Assembly: GCF_024298965.1 (NCBI RefSeq)
Contig: NZ_CP085193.1
Location: 11,036,001 to 11,100,000 of the forward strand
DNA length: 64,000 nt
Reading direction: 5' to 3'
Origin: Streptomyces rapamycinicus NRRL 5491
Lineage (GTDB): Bacteria; Actinomycetota; Actinomycetes; Streptomycetales; Streptomycetaceae
Notes under the pieces: generated by a model
The model's input: the letters and a program-made list of their open reading frames with translations, nothing else
Database searches by the model: none
What the model was told of the DNA's origin: nothing
Translations under genes and position numbers: made by a program
In this document: positions 1 through 11,900 of the stretch, piece after piece
Position numbering within the stretch: position 1 is the first letter of the stretch
Layout: every line of letters starts with the position of its first letter

Positions 1-2831
1 CTCGACGAGTCGACTTGCCCACCTATGCGTTCCAGCGTGAGCGGTTCTGGCTGGCGCCGTCGACGGGCACGGGCGACGCGTCCGGGCTGGGCCTGGGCAC
101 CGTCGACCATCCGCTGCTGGGCGCGGCGGTGCCGCTTCCGGACGCGGACGGCTGTGTGCTGACGGGTGTGCTGTCGCTGGCCGGGCAGCCATGGCTGGCC
201 GACCACTCCGTCCTCGGCATGGTCCTGCTGCCGGGCACCGCGTTCGTGGAGCTCGCGTTGCAGGCGGGGGCACGGTTCGGCTGCGACACACTGGAAGAGC
301 TGACGTTGCACGAGCCGCTCGTCCTGCCCGAGCAGGAGACCGTGCAGCTCCAGGTGTCGGTCGGCGGCCCGGACGACCTCGGAGGTCGTCCCTTCACGGT
401 GTTCTCCCGCTGTGAGGGTGACTGGACACGCCACGCCGGAGGCACCCTGCGGGCGGGCGAGCGTGGCGATCCGCCCGCGAACCCGTCGGTCTGGCCACCG
501 GCCGATGCCCGGCCGGTCGATGTCGCCGAGTTGCATACGACGATGGCCGAGCGGGGCTATCAGTACGGCCCCGCCTTCCAGGGCCTGCGGAAGGCATGGG
601 TCCGGGACAGCGAAGTGTTCCTCGACGTCGCGTTGCCCGAACAGATGAGGGGCGACGCCGCCCGCTGCGGAGTGCATCCCGCGTTGCTGGACGCGGCCCT
701 GCAAGGCATCGGCCTTGGCGCCTTCGTCAGCGAACCGGGCCAGGCCCATCTCCCCTTCTCCTGGAGCGGGGTGACCCTGCACGCGGTGGGCGCCACCACC
801 GTGCGGGTGACGCTCAGCCCGGCCGGACCGGACACGGTGGCCATCCGGATGGCGGACACCATCGGGACGCCCGTGCTGTCCATCGACGCGCTGGCGATGC
901 GTCCGCTCGCGGAGCAGCGACTGCTCGAGGCGGGCGGCAGCCGCGGCGATGCGCTGTTCCGGCTGGAGTGGAAGGAGCTTCCCGTCCCCACGGCGGCCAC
1001 CGGCCCGCAGGCCCTGTCCTGGGGCCTGCTGGGCGGCCACGACGAGCCTCGACTGACCGCGGCGCTGACCGCGGACGGTGTGTCGCCACAACACCATCGG
1101 GACCTCGCCTCCATCGACCAGGTGCCGGATGTGCTGGTCCTGTCGTGCCCGCCCGGGGCGGATGGCGGCCCGGCCCCGGAAGCGACCTCGTCCGCCCTCC
1201 GCCGAGTGCTGGGCGTGGTGCGGGAGTGGCTCGGGGACGCGCGGTACACCGACACCCGCCTGATGGTGCTCACCCGCCGCGCGGTGGCCACAACCACCGG
1301 TGACGACGTGGAGGATCTGGCGGCGGCCGCCGTACGGGGACTCCTGCGCACCGCACAACAGGAGAACCCCGACCGGCTCGTCGTGATCGACCATGACGAC
1401 TCGGACCTTGGGGTACTGCCCGCGATGCTCGCGACAGGGGAACCCGAAGCGGCCGTCCGGGCCGGTACGGTGCTGGTGCCGAGGCTGGTCAAGGCGGCCG
1501 TACCGGATGGGAAGACTTCCGCCTGGGACACGGGCACCGTACTGATCACGGGCGGGACGGGGACACTCGGCGGCCTGGTCGCCCGCCATCTGGTGACCAC
1601 CCATGGCGCACGTGACCTGGTGCTGGCCAGTCGCGGAGGTGACACCGCGCGCGGCGCCGTGGAACTGGCCACCGAACTGGAGGCGCTCGGCGCCCGAATC
1701 CGCGTCGCCGCCTGCGATGTGGCCGATCGTGCCCAGCTGACCGCGCTGCTCGACACCATTCCGGCGCTGCGCTCCGTCGTCCACACCGCCGGTGTGGTGG
1801 ACGACGGTGTCATCGGCTCGATGACCGCAGATCGAGTGGAGACCGTCCTACGGCCGAAGGCGAACGCGGCGTGGCACCTGCACGAGCTGACCCGCCGACT
1901 GGACCTGGACGCGTTCGTACTGTTCTCCTCCGCCACCGGAGTGCTGGGCAGCGCCGGGCAGGGCAACTACGCCGCGGCCAACGCCTTCCTCGACGCGCTG
2001 GCCGTGCACCGGCGGGCCCAGGGGCTCCCCGCGGTGTCGGTGGCATGGGGCCTGTGGGAGCAGCGCAGTGGCCTGACCGCACATCTGTCGGAGCAGGACG
2101 TGGCCCGTATGACCAGTACGGGCGCCGTTCCCCTCTCCGACGAGCGCGGTCTCGAGCTGTTCGACGCCGCGTGCCGGAGTGGCGAACCCACACTCGTGGC
2201 CACCCCGTTGCACCTGCGTGCGGTGGCGGCCACCGGTACGGTGCCGCCCGTGCTCAGCGCGCTGGCACCGGCCCCGCCACGCCGGGCCGCCGAGGCCGGT
2301 GACGGTGGGGTGGCTCTACGGCAGAGCCTTGCCGAGATGTCGGGCGCGGAACAGAGCCAGACCGTACTGGGGCTGGTACGCGGGCAGGTCGCCACCGTGC
2401 TGCGGCACCCCGACCCGTCGGCGATCGACACGGCCCGGACCTTCCAGGAGATCGGCTTCGACTCGCTGACCGCGGTGGAGCTGCGCAACCGGCTGGGTGC
2501 TACCACCGGAATCAGGCTGGCGGCGACCGCGATCTTCGACTATCCGACACCTGTCGCGCTGGCGGAGCACCTGCTCGTCGGGATCGTGCCGGAGACCGCT
2601 GACCCGGTCGCGGCCCGGCTCAGCGAGCTGGACAAGGTGGCCGCCATGATTTCCGCGATGGCCGAGGACGACACCCTGCGCGAGCAGCTGTCCTCGCGAA
2701 TGGAGACCATCGTTGCGATGTGGGCCGACCTGCACCGTCCGGAACGGCCGGGCACGGTTGAGCGGGACCTCGAATCCGCCTCGCTCGACGACATGTTCGG
2801 AATCATCGACCAGGAACTCGATGGGTCATGA
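1..2831 (+). CDS. Type I modular PKS, 3' part: DH-KR-ACP and C-terminal docking domain (5' end outside window)
   Basis: The frame is open at base 1 and enters at the post-AT linker ([16 protein letters not shown]), so the KS and AT of this module lie upstream. The DH has the full HxxxGxxxxP motif (His codon 204-206) and a DAALQ second motif, so it looks active. No ER is present. The KR has TGGTGTLGG, a VDD version of the LDD motif (B-type) and catalytic Tyr at 1968. The ACP serine (GFDSL) is at 2463. The last 80 or so residues form a helical docking tail. The module should hand an alpha,beta-unsaturated chain to the next protein. Its stop overlaps the start of the giant PKS gene by four bases, so the two are co-translated. 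Family and domains are certain; the product is unknown. Confidence 0.96.
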   Translation, partial: RRVDLPTYAFQRERFWLAPSTGTGDASGLGLGTVDHPLLGAAVPLPDADGCVLTGVLSLAGQPWLADHSVLGMVLLPGTAFVELALQAGARFGCDTLEELTLHEPLVLPEQETVQLQVSVGGPDDLGGRPFTVFSRCEGDWTRHAGGTLRAGERGDPPANPSVWPPADARPVDVAELHTTMAERGYQYGPAFQGLRKAWVRDSEVFLDVALPEQMRGDAARCGVHPALLDAALQGIGLGAFVSEPGQAHLPFSWSGVTLHAVGATTVRVTLSPAGPDTVAIRMADTIGTPVLSIDALAMRPLAEQRLLEAGGSRGDALFRLEWKELPVPTAATGPQALSWGLLGGHDEPRLTAALTADGVSPQHHRDLASIDQVPDVLVLSCPPGADGGPAPEATSSALRRVLGVVREWLGDARYTDTRLMVLTRRAVATTTGDDVEDLAAAAVRGLLRTAQQENPDRLVVIDHDDSDLGVLPAMLATGEPEAAVRAGTVLVPRLVKAAVPDGKTSAWDTGTVLITGGTGTLGGLVARHLVTTHGARDLVLASRGGDTARGAVELATELEALGARIRVAACDVADRAQLTALLDTIPALRSVVHTAGVVDDGVIGSMTADRVETVLRPKANAAWHLHELTRRLDLDAFVLFSSATGVLGSAGQGNYAAANAFLDALAVHRRAQGLPAVSVAWGLWEQRSGLTAHLSEQDVARMTSTGAVPLSDERGLELFDAACRSGEPTLVATPLHLRAVAATGTVPPVLSALAPAPPRRAAEAGDGGVALRQSLAEMSGAEQSQTVLGLVRGQVATVLRHPDPSAIDTARTFQEIGFDSLTAVELRNRLGATTGIRLAATAIFDYPTPVALAEHLLVGIVPETADPVAARLSELDKVAAMISAMAEDDTLREQLSSRMETIVAMWADLHRPERPGTVERDLESASLDDMFGIIDQELDGS

Positions 2832-2974
2832 GCAGCGAGAACGTCCGACCGGAAATCGAGGGGACTGGCACGGGGATGTCGAACGACGAAAAGGTACTCG
2901 AGTACCTCAAGAAGCTCACCGCCGATCTGCGCCAGACGCGTCAGCGTCTCCAGGACGTCGAGGCCAAGAGCCGC
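2590..2974 (+). other. Cognate PKS docking pair (C-terminal tail and N-terminal coiled coil)
   Basis: The end of the first PKS (from about 2590) is a helix-rich tail, [16 protein letters not shown] followed later by [12 protein letters not shown], like the dimerising C-terminal docking domains of DEBS-type synthases. The second protein opens with a charged heptad-like helix, [20 protein letters not shown], directly before its first KS. Adjacent genes with these two elements normally pass the chain to each other, so the DH-KR module probably feeds M1. The pairing is inferred from position and helix type, not from specificity residues. Confidence 0.75.
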
Positions 2975-5900
2975 GAGCCGATCGCGATCGTCGGTATGAG
3001 CTGCCGTCTTCCGGGTGGGGTGAGCTCCCCGGAAGACCTGTGGCGGCTGACGGAGTCGGCGGTGGACGCGGTCTCCGGTTTCCCCACCGACCGAGGCTGG
3101 GACCTGGACGGACTGTACGACCCCGACCCGGATCGCGCGGGCCGGTCGTACGCCCGTGAGGGCGCGTTCCTCCCCGATGCCGGCCACTTCGACCCCGGCC
3201 TCTTCGGAATCTCGCCACGTGAGGCGCTGGCGATGGATCCGCAGCAGCGGCTGCTGCTGGAGGCATCGTGGGAGGCCCTGGAGCGGGCGGGTATCCCGAC
3301 CGATTCCCTGAAGGGCAGCCGGACCGGGGTGTTCGCCGGACTGATGTCCTCCGACTACGTCTCGCGGCTGTCGGCGGTCCCGGACGAGCTCGAGGGGTAC
3401 GTCGGAATCGGAAGCGCGGCGAGCGTCGCCTCCGGCCGCGTGTCGTACACGCTGGGGCTTGAGGGGCCGGCGGTGACGGTGGATACGGCGTGTTCGTCGT
3501 CGTTGGTGGCGTTGCATCTGGCGGTGCAGGCGTTGCGGTCGGGCGAGTGCTCGCTGGCGCTCGCGGGCGGTGTCACGGTGATGGCGACACCCGGCACCTT
3601 CGTCCAGTTCTCCCGGCAACGCGGCCTGGCCGCCGATGGGCGCTGCAAGGCGTTCGCTGCCGGGGCGGACGGCACCGGCTGGGGCGAAGGCGTCGGCATG
3701 CTGGTGGTGGAGCGGTTGTCGGATGCTGAGCGGCTTGGGCATCGGGTGTTGGCGGTGGTGCGTGGTTCGGCGGTGAATCAGGATGGTGCGTCGAATGGTT
3801 TGACGGCGCCGAATGGTCCGTCGCAGCAGCGGGTGATCCGGCAGGCGTTGGCCAATGCGCGTTTGTCCGTGGTGGATGTGGATGCGGTGGAGGCGCATGG
3901 TACGGGTACGGCGCTGGGTGATCCGATCGAGGCGCAGGCCCTGTTGGCCACGTACGGTCAGGATCGGGATGCGGGTCGGCCGTTGTGGTTGGGGTCGGTG
4001 AAGTCGAATATCGGTCATACGCAGGCGGCTGCGGGTGTGGCTGGTGTGATCAAGATGGTGATGGCGATGCGGCATGGGGTGCTGCCGCGGACGTTGCATG
4101 TGGATGAGCCGTCGCCGCACGTGGATTGGTCTGCTGGTGCGGTGGAGTTGTTGACGGGGCAGGTGGCGTGGCCGGAGGTGGATCGGCCACGTCGGGTGGG
4201 TGTGTCGGCGTTCGGTGTGAGTGGGACGAATGCGCATGTGATTGTGGAGCAGGCGCCTGAGGTGGAGGAGTCCCGCGCCGAGGGCGTTGCGCTGCCTGCG
4301 GTGCCGTGGGTGGTGTCGGGTGCGGGTGAGGCTGCGGTGCGGGCGCAGGTGGAGCGGTTGCGGGAGTTTGTGGTGGGTGATCCGGGGTTGGATCCGGTGG
4401 ATGTGGGGTGGTCGTTGGCGACTGGGCGTGCTGGGTTGTCGCATCGTGCGGTGGTGGTGGGTGCGGATCGTGGTGAGTTGTTGGGGGCTTTGGAGGGTGT
4501 TCCGGTTGTGGGTGTTCCGGTGGTGGGTGGGTTGGGTGTGTTGTTTGCGGGTCAGGGGTCGCAGCGGTTGGGGATGGGGCGTGGGTTGTATGAGGCGTAT
4601 CCGGTGTTCGCTGCGGCGTGGGATGAGGTGTGTGGGGAGCTGGATCGGTATTTGGATAGGCCGTTGGGTGAGGTGGTGTGGGGTGATGATGCCGGGTTGA
4701 TTGGGGAGACGGCGTATGCGCAGGCGGGGTTGTTCGCGCTGGAGGTGGCGCTGTATCGGTTGATCAGGTCGTGGGGTGTGAGGCCGGATTATTTGTTGGG
4801 TCATTCGATTGGTGAGTTGGCTGCGGCGTTTGTGGCGGGTGTGTGGTCGTTGGAGGATGCGGCTCGGGTGGTGGCTGCGCGGGGTCGTTTGATGCAGGCG
4901 TTGCCGTTGGGTGGTGCGATGGTTGCGGTGGCGGCGTCGGAGGATCAGGTGCGGCCGCTGCTGGCCGATGGTGTGGTGGTTGCGGCGGTGAATGGTCCCG
5001 AGTCGGTGGTGATCTCCGGTGATGAGGGTGCGGTGCACGCTATCGAGGAGAGGTTCGCCGAGGGTGGGGTGCGGACGCGGCGGTTGCGGGTGAGTCATGC
5101 GTTTCATTCGGCTCGTATGGATGGGATGCTCGCGGAATTTGGTGAGGTGCTGAACGGTGTTGAGTTCTGTGCCCCGAGTGTGCCCGTCGTGTCGAACGTG
5201 TCCGGTGCGGTGGCGGGCGAGGAGTTGTGTTCGCCGGAGTACTGGGTGCGGCATGTGCGGGAGACGGTTCGGTTCGCCGATGGGCTGAGTACTCTCCGCG
5301 AGCAGGGGGTTGGTTCGTTCCTGGAGTTGGGGCCGGATGGCACGTTGACCGCGCTGGTCGACGGCGATGGTGTGCCTGTCTTGCGCCGGGATCGTCCGGA
5401 GCCCCTGGCCGTCATGGCTGCTCTGGGTGGGCTGTATGTGCGGGGTGTGGAGGTGGAGTGGGATGCGGTGTTCCCGGGTGCTCGGCGGGTTGATTTGCCG
5501 ACGTATGCCTTTCAGCGTGAGCGGTTCTGGCTGGAGTCATCCCCTGGGCGGCCTGTGACGAGCGCGGTGGACGCGGGGTTCTGGGACGCGGTCGAGCGGG
5601 GCGATGCGGAGGCTCTTGGGGTTGATGCTGAGCAGCCGTTGAGTGTCGCGTTGCCCGCGTTGGCGTCGTGGCGACGGGCGCGGCAGGAACAGTCGGTCAT
5701 CGACGCATGGCGGTATCGGCTGTCCTGGGCCCCGGTCACGGGCCCTTCTTCGCAGCTCTCCGGCCTGTGGTTGGTGGTGGTCGAGCCGGATGAGGCGGAG
5801 GCGGACGTTGTCGCCGCGCTGCGGGGCGCCGGTGCCGAGGTGCGTGTCGTAACGATCGATGAGCTGGACGCGGGGCCGGTCGCGGGTGTGGTGTCGTTGT

Positions 5901-8900
5901 TGTCGGTCGAGGCGACGGTGTCACTGCTCCAGGCCCTTGTGGCAGCGGGGGGCGATGCACCGTTGTGGTGTGTGACGCGGGGTGCGGTCTCCGTTGTGGA
6001 CGGGGATGTGGTGGATCCGTATGCGTCGGCCGTCTGGGGTCTGGGCCGTGTGATCGGGCTTGAACACCCGGACCGTTGGGGTGGGCTGATCGATCTGCCC
6101 ACCGCATGGGGCGAGCGAACCTCCGGTTTGTTGTGCTCGGTGCTTTCGGGCGCCACGGGTGAGGACCACACGGCGATCCGTGGCGACGAGGTGTTGGGCT
6201 GTCGCCTGAGCCGCGCGACGACGTCGGGCCCGGGGCCGTCCACTGCTTGGGAGGCGTCGGGGACCGCGCTGATCACCGGTGGAACGGGTGCCCTGGGGAA
6301 CCATGTCGCCCGATGGCTCGCGGCTACCGGGGTCGACGAGATCGTGTTGACGAGCCGGCGAGGCGCGGACGCTCCCGGAGCACGGGAACTGGTCGCCGAA
6401 CTGTCGGCCACTGGCCTATCGGCTCGCGTCGTGGCGTGTGATGTGGCCGACCGGGACGCGGTCGCGGAGCTGCTCGACACCATCCCGGAACTGCGCGTGG
6501 TCGTCCATGCCGCGGGAGTACCGAGCTGGGATCCGTTGAGCGCCCTCACCGCCCAGGCTCTTGAGGACGGGATGCGGGCGAAGGTCGCGGGAGCCATTCA
6601 CCTGGATGAGCTGACTCGCGATATGCCCTTGGATGCCTTTGTGTTGTTCTCGTCGGTGGCGGGGGTGTGGGGGAGTGGTAGTCAGTCGGCGTATGCGGCG
6701 GGGAATGCGTTTTTGGATGGGTTGGCGTGGCGGCGTCGTGGTGTTGGGTTGGTGGCGACGTCGGTGGCGTGGGGGATGTGGGGTGGGGGTGGTATGGCTG
6801 TTGGGGGTGAGGAGTTCCTGGTTGAGCGTGGTGTGTCGGGGATGGCTCCGGGGTTGGCGGTGGCTGCGTTGGGGCGGGCGTTGGGTGATGGTGAGACGGC
6901 TCTTGTGGTGGCGGATGTGGATTGGGAGCGGTTCGGGTCGAGGTTCACCGCGTTGCGTCCGAGCCCACTGCTGAGCGAGCTGATCCCCGACGCGTCCGAG
7001 TCTGGGGCTTCACTGGGTGAATTCGCGGCCCGTTGCCAGACCATGTCCGAGGGCGAGCGCATGCGCGTGGCCGTCGAGCTGGTGCGTGTTTCGGCCGCGG
7101 CAGTGCTGGGGCACCAGGGGCCGGAGGCCATCGATCCCGTCAGGACGTTCCAGGAGATCGGCTTCGACTCGCTGACGGCGGTGGAACTCCGCGACCGGAT
7201 CGCCACGGCCACCGGTATCCGACCGCCGGCCACGATGATCTTCGACTATCCGACTCCTGTGGCCCTCGCCGAATATCTGAGCGTGGAATTGCTCGGTTCG
7301 CCGCAGGACAGTGTGGCGCCGTTGCAGGCGACCGCACCGGACGACGGTGATCCCATTGTCATTGTCGGCATGAGCTGCCGCTTCCCCGGGGATGTCGAGT
7401 CTCCCGAGGACCTGTGGCGGCTGGTCGACTCCGACGGCGATGCCATAACGGCCTTTCCGACGGACCGTGGATGGGACCTGACCGGCCTCTTCGACGCGGC
7501 TGTGGGGGAGTCGGGGACGTCGTATGCGCGTGTCGGCGGGTTCGTCCAGGGCGCGGGCGAGTTCGATCCGGGCTTCTTCGGCATCTCGCCGCGTGAGGCG
7601 ATCGCGATGGATCCGCAGCAGCGGCTGCTGCTGCACGCGGCATGGGAGGCATTCGAGCGGGCCGGTATCCCGGCTGCCTCGGTCAGGGGCAGTCGGACGG
7701 GAGTGTTCGTCGGAGCCTCGCCGCAGGGGTATGGCCATGCCGAAGCATCCGAAGGCTATTTCCTCACCGGTAGTTCGGGCAGCGTCATTTCGGGTCGGGT
7801 GTCGTACACGCTGGGGCTTGAGGGTCCGGCGGTGACGGTGGATACGGCGTGTTCGTCGTCGTTGGTGGCGTTGCATCTGGCGGTGCAGGCGTTGCGGTTG
7901 GGTGAGTGCTCGTTGGCGCTTGCGGGTGGTGTCACCGTGATGGCGACACCCACCGCTTTCGTGGAGTTCTCGCGTCAGCGTGGGCTGGCCGCCGATGGCC
8001 GCTGCAAGTCCTTTGCCGCTGGTGCGGATGGGACGGGCTGGTCGGAGGGTGTTGGGCTGTTGTTGGTGGAGCGGTTGTCGGATGCCGAGCGGAACGGGCA
8101 TCCGGTGCTGGCCGTCGTCTCCGGCTCCGCGGTGAATCAGGATGGTGCGTCGAATGGTTTGACGGCGCCGAATGGTCCGTCGCAGCAGCGGGTGATCCGG
8201 CAGGCGTTGGCGAGCGCTGGGTTGTCGGCGGTGGATGTGGACGCGGTGGAGGCGCATGGTACGGGTACGGCGCTGGGTGATCCGATCGAGGCGCAGGCCC
8301 TGTTGGCCACGTACGGTCAGGGCCGGGATGCGGATCGGCCGTTGTGGTTGGGGTCGGTGAAGTCGAACATCGGTCATACGCAGGCGGCTGCGGGTGTGGC
8401 TGGTGTGATCAAGATGGTGATGGCGATGCGGTATGGGGTGCTGCCGCAAACGCTGCACGTGGATGAGCCCTCCCCGCATGTGGACTGGTCGGCCGGAGCG
8501 GTCGAGTTGTTGAAGGAAAGGGCTGCTTGGCCGGACGTCGATCGGCCGCGTCGGGCGGGCGTGTCGTCGTTCGGAGTGAGCGGGACGAACGCGCATGTGG
8601 TGTTGGAGCAGGCGCCTGGGGTGGTGGAGAAGTCCCGGGGCGAGGGCGTTGCGTTGCCTGCGGTGCCGTGGGTGGTGTCGGGTGTGGGTGAGGCTGCGGT
8701 GCGGGCGCAGGTGGAGCGGTTGCGGGAGTTTGTGGTGGGTGATCCTGGGTTGGATCCGGTGGATGTTGGGTGGTCTTTGGTGGCTACTCGGTCTGGGTTG
8801 TCGCATCGTGCGGTGGTGGTGGGTGCGGATCGTGGTGAGTTGTTGGGTGGGTTGGGTTCGGTGGTGGTGGGTGTTCCGGTGGTGGGTGGGTTGGGTGTGT

Positions 8901-11900
8901 TGTTTGCGGGTCAGGGGTCGCAGCGGTTGGGGATGGGGCGTGGGTTGTATGAGGGGTATCCGGTGTTCGCTTTGGCGTGGGATGAGGTGTGTGGGGAGCT
9001 GGATCGGTATTTGGATAGGCCGTTGGGTGAGGTGGTGTGGGGTGATGATGCCGGGTTGATTGGGGAGACGGCGTATGCGCAGGCGGGGTTGTTCGCGCTG
9101 GAGGTGGCGCTGTATCGGTTGATCAGGTCGTGGGGTGTGAGGCCGGATTATTTGTTGGGTCATTCGATTGGTGAGTTGGCTGCGGCGTTTGTGGCGGGTG
9201 TGTGGTCGTTGGAGGATGCGGCTCGGGTGGTGGCGGCTCGGGGTCGTTTGATGCAGGCGTTGCCGTTGGGTGGTGCGATGGTTGCGGTGGCGGCGTCGGA
9301 GGGTGAGGTGCGGCCGCTGCTGGCCGAGGGTGTGGTGGTTGCGGCGGTGAATGGTCCTGAGTCGGTGGTGGTCTCGGGTGATGAGGGTGCGGTTCAGGTG
9401 GTTGTGGATGTGTTGGCTGGGCGTGGGGTGCGGACGCGGCGGTTGCGGGTGAGCCATGCGTTTCATTCGGCTCGTATGGATGGGATGCTCGCGGAATTTG
9501 GTGAGGTGCTGCACGGTGTTGAGTTCTGTGCCCCGAGCGTGCCCGTCGTATCGAACGTCTCGGGTGTGGTGGCGGGCGAGGAGTTGTGTTCGCCGGAGTA
9601 CTGGGTTCGTCATGTGCGGGAGACGGTCCGGTTCGCCGATGGCTTGGAGACGTTGCGCGGGCTAGGTGTTGGTTCGTTCCTGGAGCTCGGACCGGACGGG
9701 ACGTTGGCCGCGCTGGCCGATGGCGATGGACTGCCCGTGCTGCGCCGGGATCGTCCGGAGCCCCTGACCGTTATGGCGGCTTTGGGTGGGCTGTACGTCC
9801 GGGGTGTCCAGCTCGACTGGGATGCGGTGTTCCCGGGTGCTCGGCGGGTTGATTTGCCGACGTATGCGTTCCAGCGTGAGCGGTTCTGGCTGGAGCCGTC
9901 TCCTGGGCAGCCTGCGACGAGCGCGGTGGACGCGGCGTTCTGGGACGCGGTCGAGCGTGGGGATCTCGCTTCGTTCGGCATCGATACCGAACAGCCGCTC
10001 AACTCCGCCCTGCCCGCCCTTTCGTCCTGGCGCCGCCGCCGCCAGGAGAGGTCACTGGTCGAGTCCTGGCGGTACCGCCTCGACTGGTCTCCGATCGGGG
10101 CCGTTTCCGAGCAGCCGAGTCTGCGCGGTACGTGGCTGGTGGTGGGTGACGCCGGAGACGACGTGGTCGCCGTGCTGCGGGGTGCGGGGGCCGATGCGCG
10201 AATGGTGACGACGGCGGAGCTGGGCGAGGTCGCGGCTGCGGGTGTGGTGTCGTTGTTGCCGGTTGAGGAGACGGTGTCACTGGTGCAGGCCCTGGGGACG
10301 GCCGGGATCGATGCGCCGTTGTGGTGTGTGACTCGGGGTGCGGTGTCGGTGGTTGATGGGGATGTGGTGGATCCGGGGCAGTCGGGGGTGTGGGGTCTTG
10401 GCCGGGTGATCGGTTTGGAGCATCCGGACCGGTGGGGTGGTCTGATCGATGTGCCGGCGGTGGTGGGTGAGGAGGCTGGGGTTTGGTTGTGTCGAGTGTT
10501 GGGCGGGGGTACGGGGGAGGATCAGGCGGCGGTTCGTGGTGGTGGGGCGTGGGGTGCTCGGTTGGTGCGGGTGTCGGGGTCGGTGTTGGGGTCGGGGTTG
10601 GGTGGGTCGGTTGTGTGGCGGGGTCGGGGGACGGCGTTGGTGACGGGTGGTACGGGTGCGTTGGGTGGTCATGTGGCGCGTTGGCTGGCGGGTTCGGGTG
10701 TGGAGAGTGTTGTGCTGGCCAGTCGTCGGGGGATGGCTGCGCCGGGTGCGTTGGAGCTGGTGGCGGAGTTGGAGGGGTTGGGCGTTGCGGTGCGGGTGGT
10801 GAGGTGTGATGTGGGGGATCGGGATCAGGTGGCGGAGTTGGTGGGGCCGATTGGGGATTTGCGTGTGGTGGTGCATGCGGCGGGTGTGCTGGATGACGGT
10901 GTGCTGGAGTCGCTGACGGCTGAGCGGGTCCGTGAGGTGATGCGGGTGAAGGTGGAGGGTGCGCGGTATCTGGATGAGTTGACGCGGGGTTGGGATTTGG
11001 ATGCGTTTGTGTTGTTTTCTTCAGCTGCGGGGACTGTGGGTAATGCGGGGCAGGGGGGTTATGCGGCGGCGAATGCGGTGTTGGATGGGTTGGCTTGGCG
11101 GCGGCGGGCGGAGGGGTTGACGGCCACGTCGGTGGCCTGGGGCGCCTGGGCCGACACCGGCATGGGGGCCGGGCACGCACGGGCCATGGCACCACGGCTG
11201 GCGCTGGCCGCCCTTCAGCGAGCGTTGGAGGACGACGAGACCGCACTGATGATCGCGGACATCGACTGGGAACGCTTCGGGTCCCGGTTCACCGCCGTGC
11301 GGCCCAGTCCGCTGCTCGGTGAATTGCTGGGTGGCGCCGCTCATTCCACGCCCGCGGCGGGCGAGTTGGTCGACCGGCTACGCGTCCTCCCTCCGGCCGA
11401 GCGGGAACGGACGGTCCTTGAACTCGTACGTGGCCAGGTGGCCGTCGTTCTGGGACATGCCACCCCGGCGGCGATCGACACCGCAGCGACGTTCCAGTCA
11501 GCCGGTTTCGACTCCCTGACCGCGATCGAACTCCGCAATCGGCTCATGGCGGCCACCGGAGTGCAGACACCTGCCTCGGTCGTCTTCGACTACCCCACTC
11601 CGGAACTTCTCGCCGGTCACCTGCGGGAGCAACTGCTCGGGGCAGGGTCGGCAGCATTCTCGACGACGGTCGCCACGGCTCCGGTGGATGACGACTCGAT
11701 TGCCATCATCGGCATGAGCTGCCGATTCCCTGGTGGTGTCAACTCGCCCGAAGAGCTGTGGCGGCTCCTGGAGTCGGGGACGGACGCCATTTCCGCCTTT
11801 CCACCGGACCGCGGCTGGGACCTCGTCGGCGGGGCCGATGGCGCGTCGGTCCGGGCGGGTGGCTTCCTCTACACAGCGGCCGAGTTCGACCCCGCGTTCT